A stretch of DNA of 64,000 nucleotides, from contig WMCF01000015.1 of the NCBI GenBank assembly GCA_009792885.1, forward strand, positions 14,159,667-14,223,666, in the 5' to 3' direction. The notes under the pieces are model-generated. The model did no database searches, had not been told where the DNA came from, and worked only from the letters and a program-made list of their open reading frames with translations. The DNA is from Eremophila alpestris peregrina. Its lineage: Eukaryota > Chordata > Aves > Passeriformes > Alaudidae. Numbering within the stretch: position 1 is the first letter of the stretch; each line of letters begins with the position of its first letter. This document shows, piece by piece, positions 63,964 through 64,000 of the stretch. Both the position numbers and the translations under genes were made by a program.

Positions 63964-63970
63964 TATAAGA
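63964..63970 (+). promoter_or_regulatory. TATA box
   Basis: TATAAGA flanked by GC-rich sequence, just after the GC boxes. It is the only TATA-like word in the dense part of the island. Confidence 0.65.
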
Positions 63971-64000
63971 GGGGCTGGCGGGGCCGGCGTTCAGGCTGGC

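Larger units (their letters stand above)
63420..64000 (+). promoter_or_regulatory. RGCC: CpG island and TATA-containing core promoter, probably of RGCC
   Basis: Base composition shifts abruptly to GC- and CpG-rich, densest at 63,770-63,960. Overlapping GC boxes (ccgcccccgccccgcccc, 63,919-63,936) precede a TATA element, TATAAGA at 63,964-63,970. A start site is expected near 63,990-64,000. The promoter points right, out of the window. Established human gene order (NAA16, then RGCC on the same strand, then VWA8) makes RGCC, a cell-cycle and complement-response regulator, the likely gene. Its coding exon is not present, so the identity rests on synteny only. Confidence 0.6.

Noticed and set aside
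63314..63968. Opposing open frames of 182 codons (+) and 191 codons (-) at the right end
   Set aside because: They overlap on both strands in the CpG island, where stop codons are rare by composition. The translations are Pro/Arg/Gly/Ala-rich with no domain.
1..64000. tRNA, rRNA, CRISPR, bacterial operon or phage features
   Set aside because: None seen; the window is a vertebrate gene with spliced exons and avian-type repeats.

Overview
The window is vertebrate nuclear DNA, most likely from a bird. It is AT-rich with long introns, CR1 LINE fragments with the 3' ends typical of avian genomes, and two solo-LTR-like sequences that resemble avian ERVL-type LTRs. There is no prokaryotic organisation: no operons, ribosome binding sites or CRISPR arrays.

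One protein-coding gene fills 1-51,210 on the + strand. It is NAA16, the auxiliary (ribosome-anchoring) subunit of the NatA N-terminal acetyltransferase and the paralogue of NAA15. Exons 2 to 20 can be read in full, with splice sites and phases that agree throughout. They give 847 codons before the stop. Only exon 1 (about 18 residues, judged from mammalian NAA16) lies left of the window. Introns are 0.2-6 kb except intron 9, which is about 19.3 kb. Intron 12 has a GC donor instead of GT. The 3' UTR is about 1.6 kb with several candidate poly(A) signals; the best is at 51,191.

Intron 1 holds a CR1 3' fragment, intron 6 an ERVL-like LTR, intron 8 ancient CR1-like remnants, and intron 18 a short CR1 piece. 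Intron 9 holds a second ERVL-like LTR (21,646-22,190), a decayed CR1 that still shows reverse-transcriptase motifs (26,590-27,415), and a 33.3-37.4 kb zone. In that zone the minus strand carries a chain of long, stop- and frameshift-broken reading frames ending in an AATAAA-plus-A-tract. It may be a decayed retrocopy, but I could not identify a parent gene.

From 51.2 to 63.4 kb the sequence looks intergenic: one CR1 copy just past the NAA16 poly(A) site and no exons that I recognise. The last ~600 bases turn sharply into a CpG island with clustered GC boxes and a TATA element 30 bases before the window edge. This is a + strand core promoter. From the human gene order NAA16-RGCC-VWA8 it is probably the RGCC promoter, though no RGCC coding sequence is inside the window.
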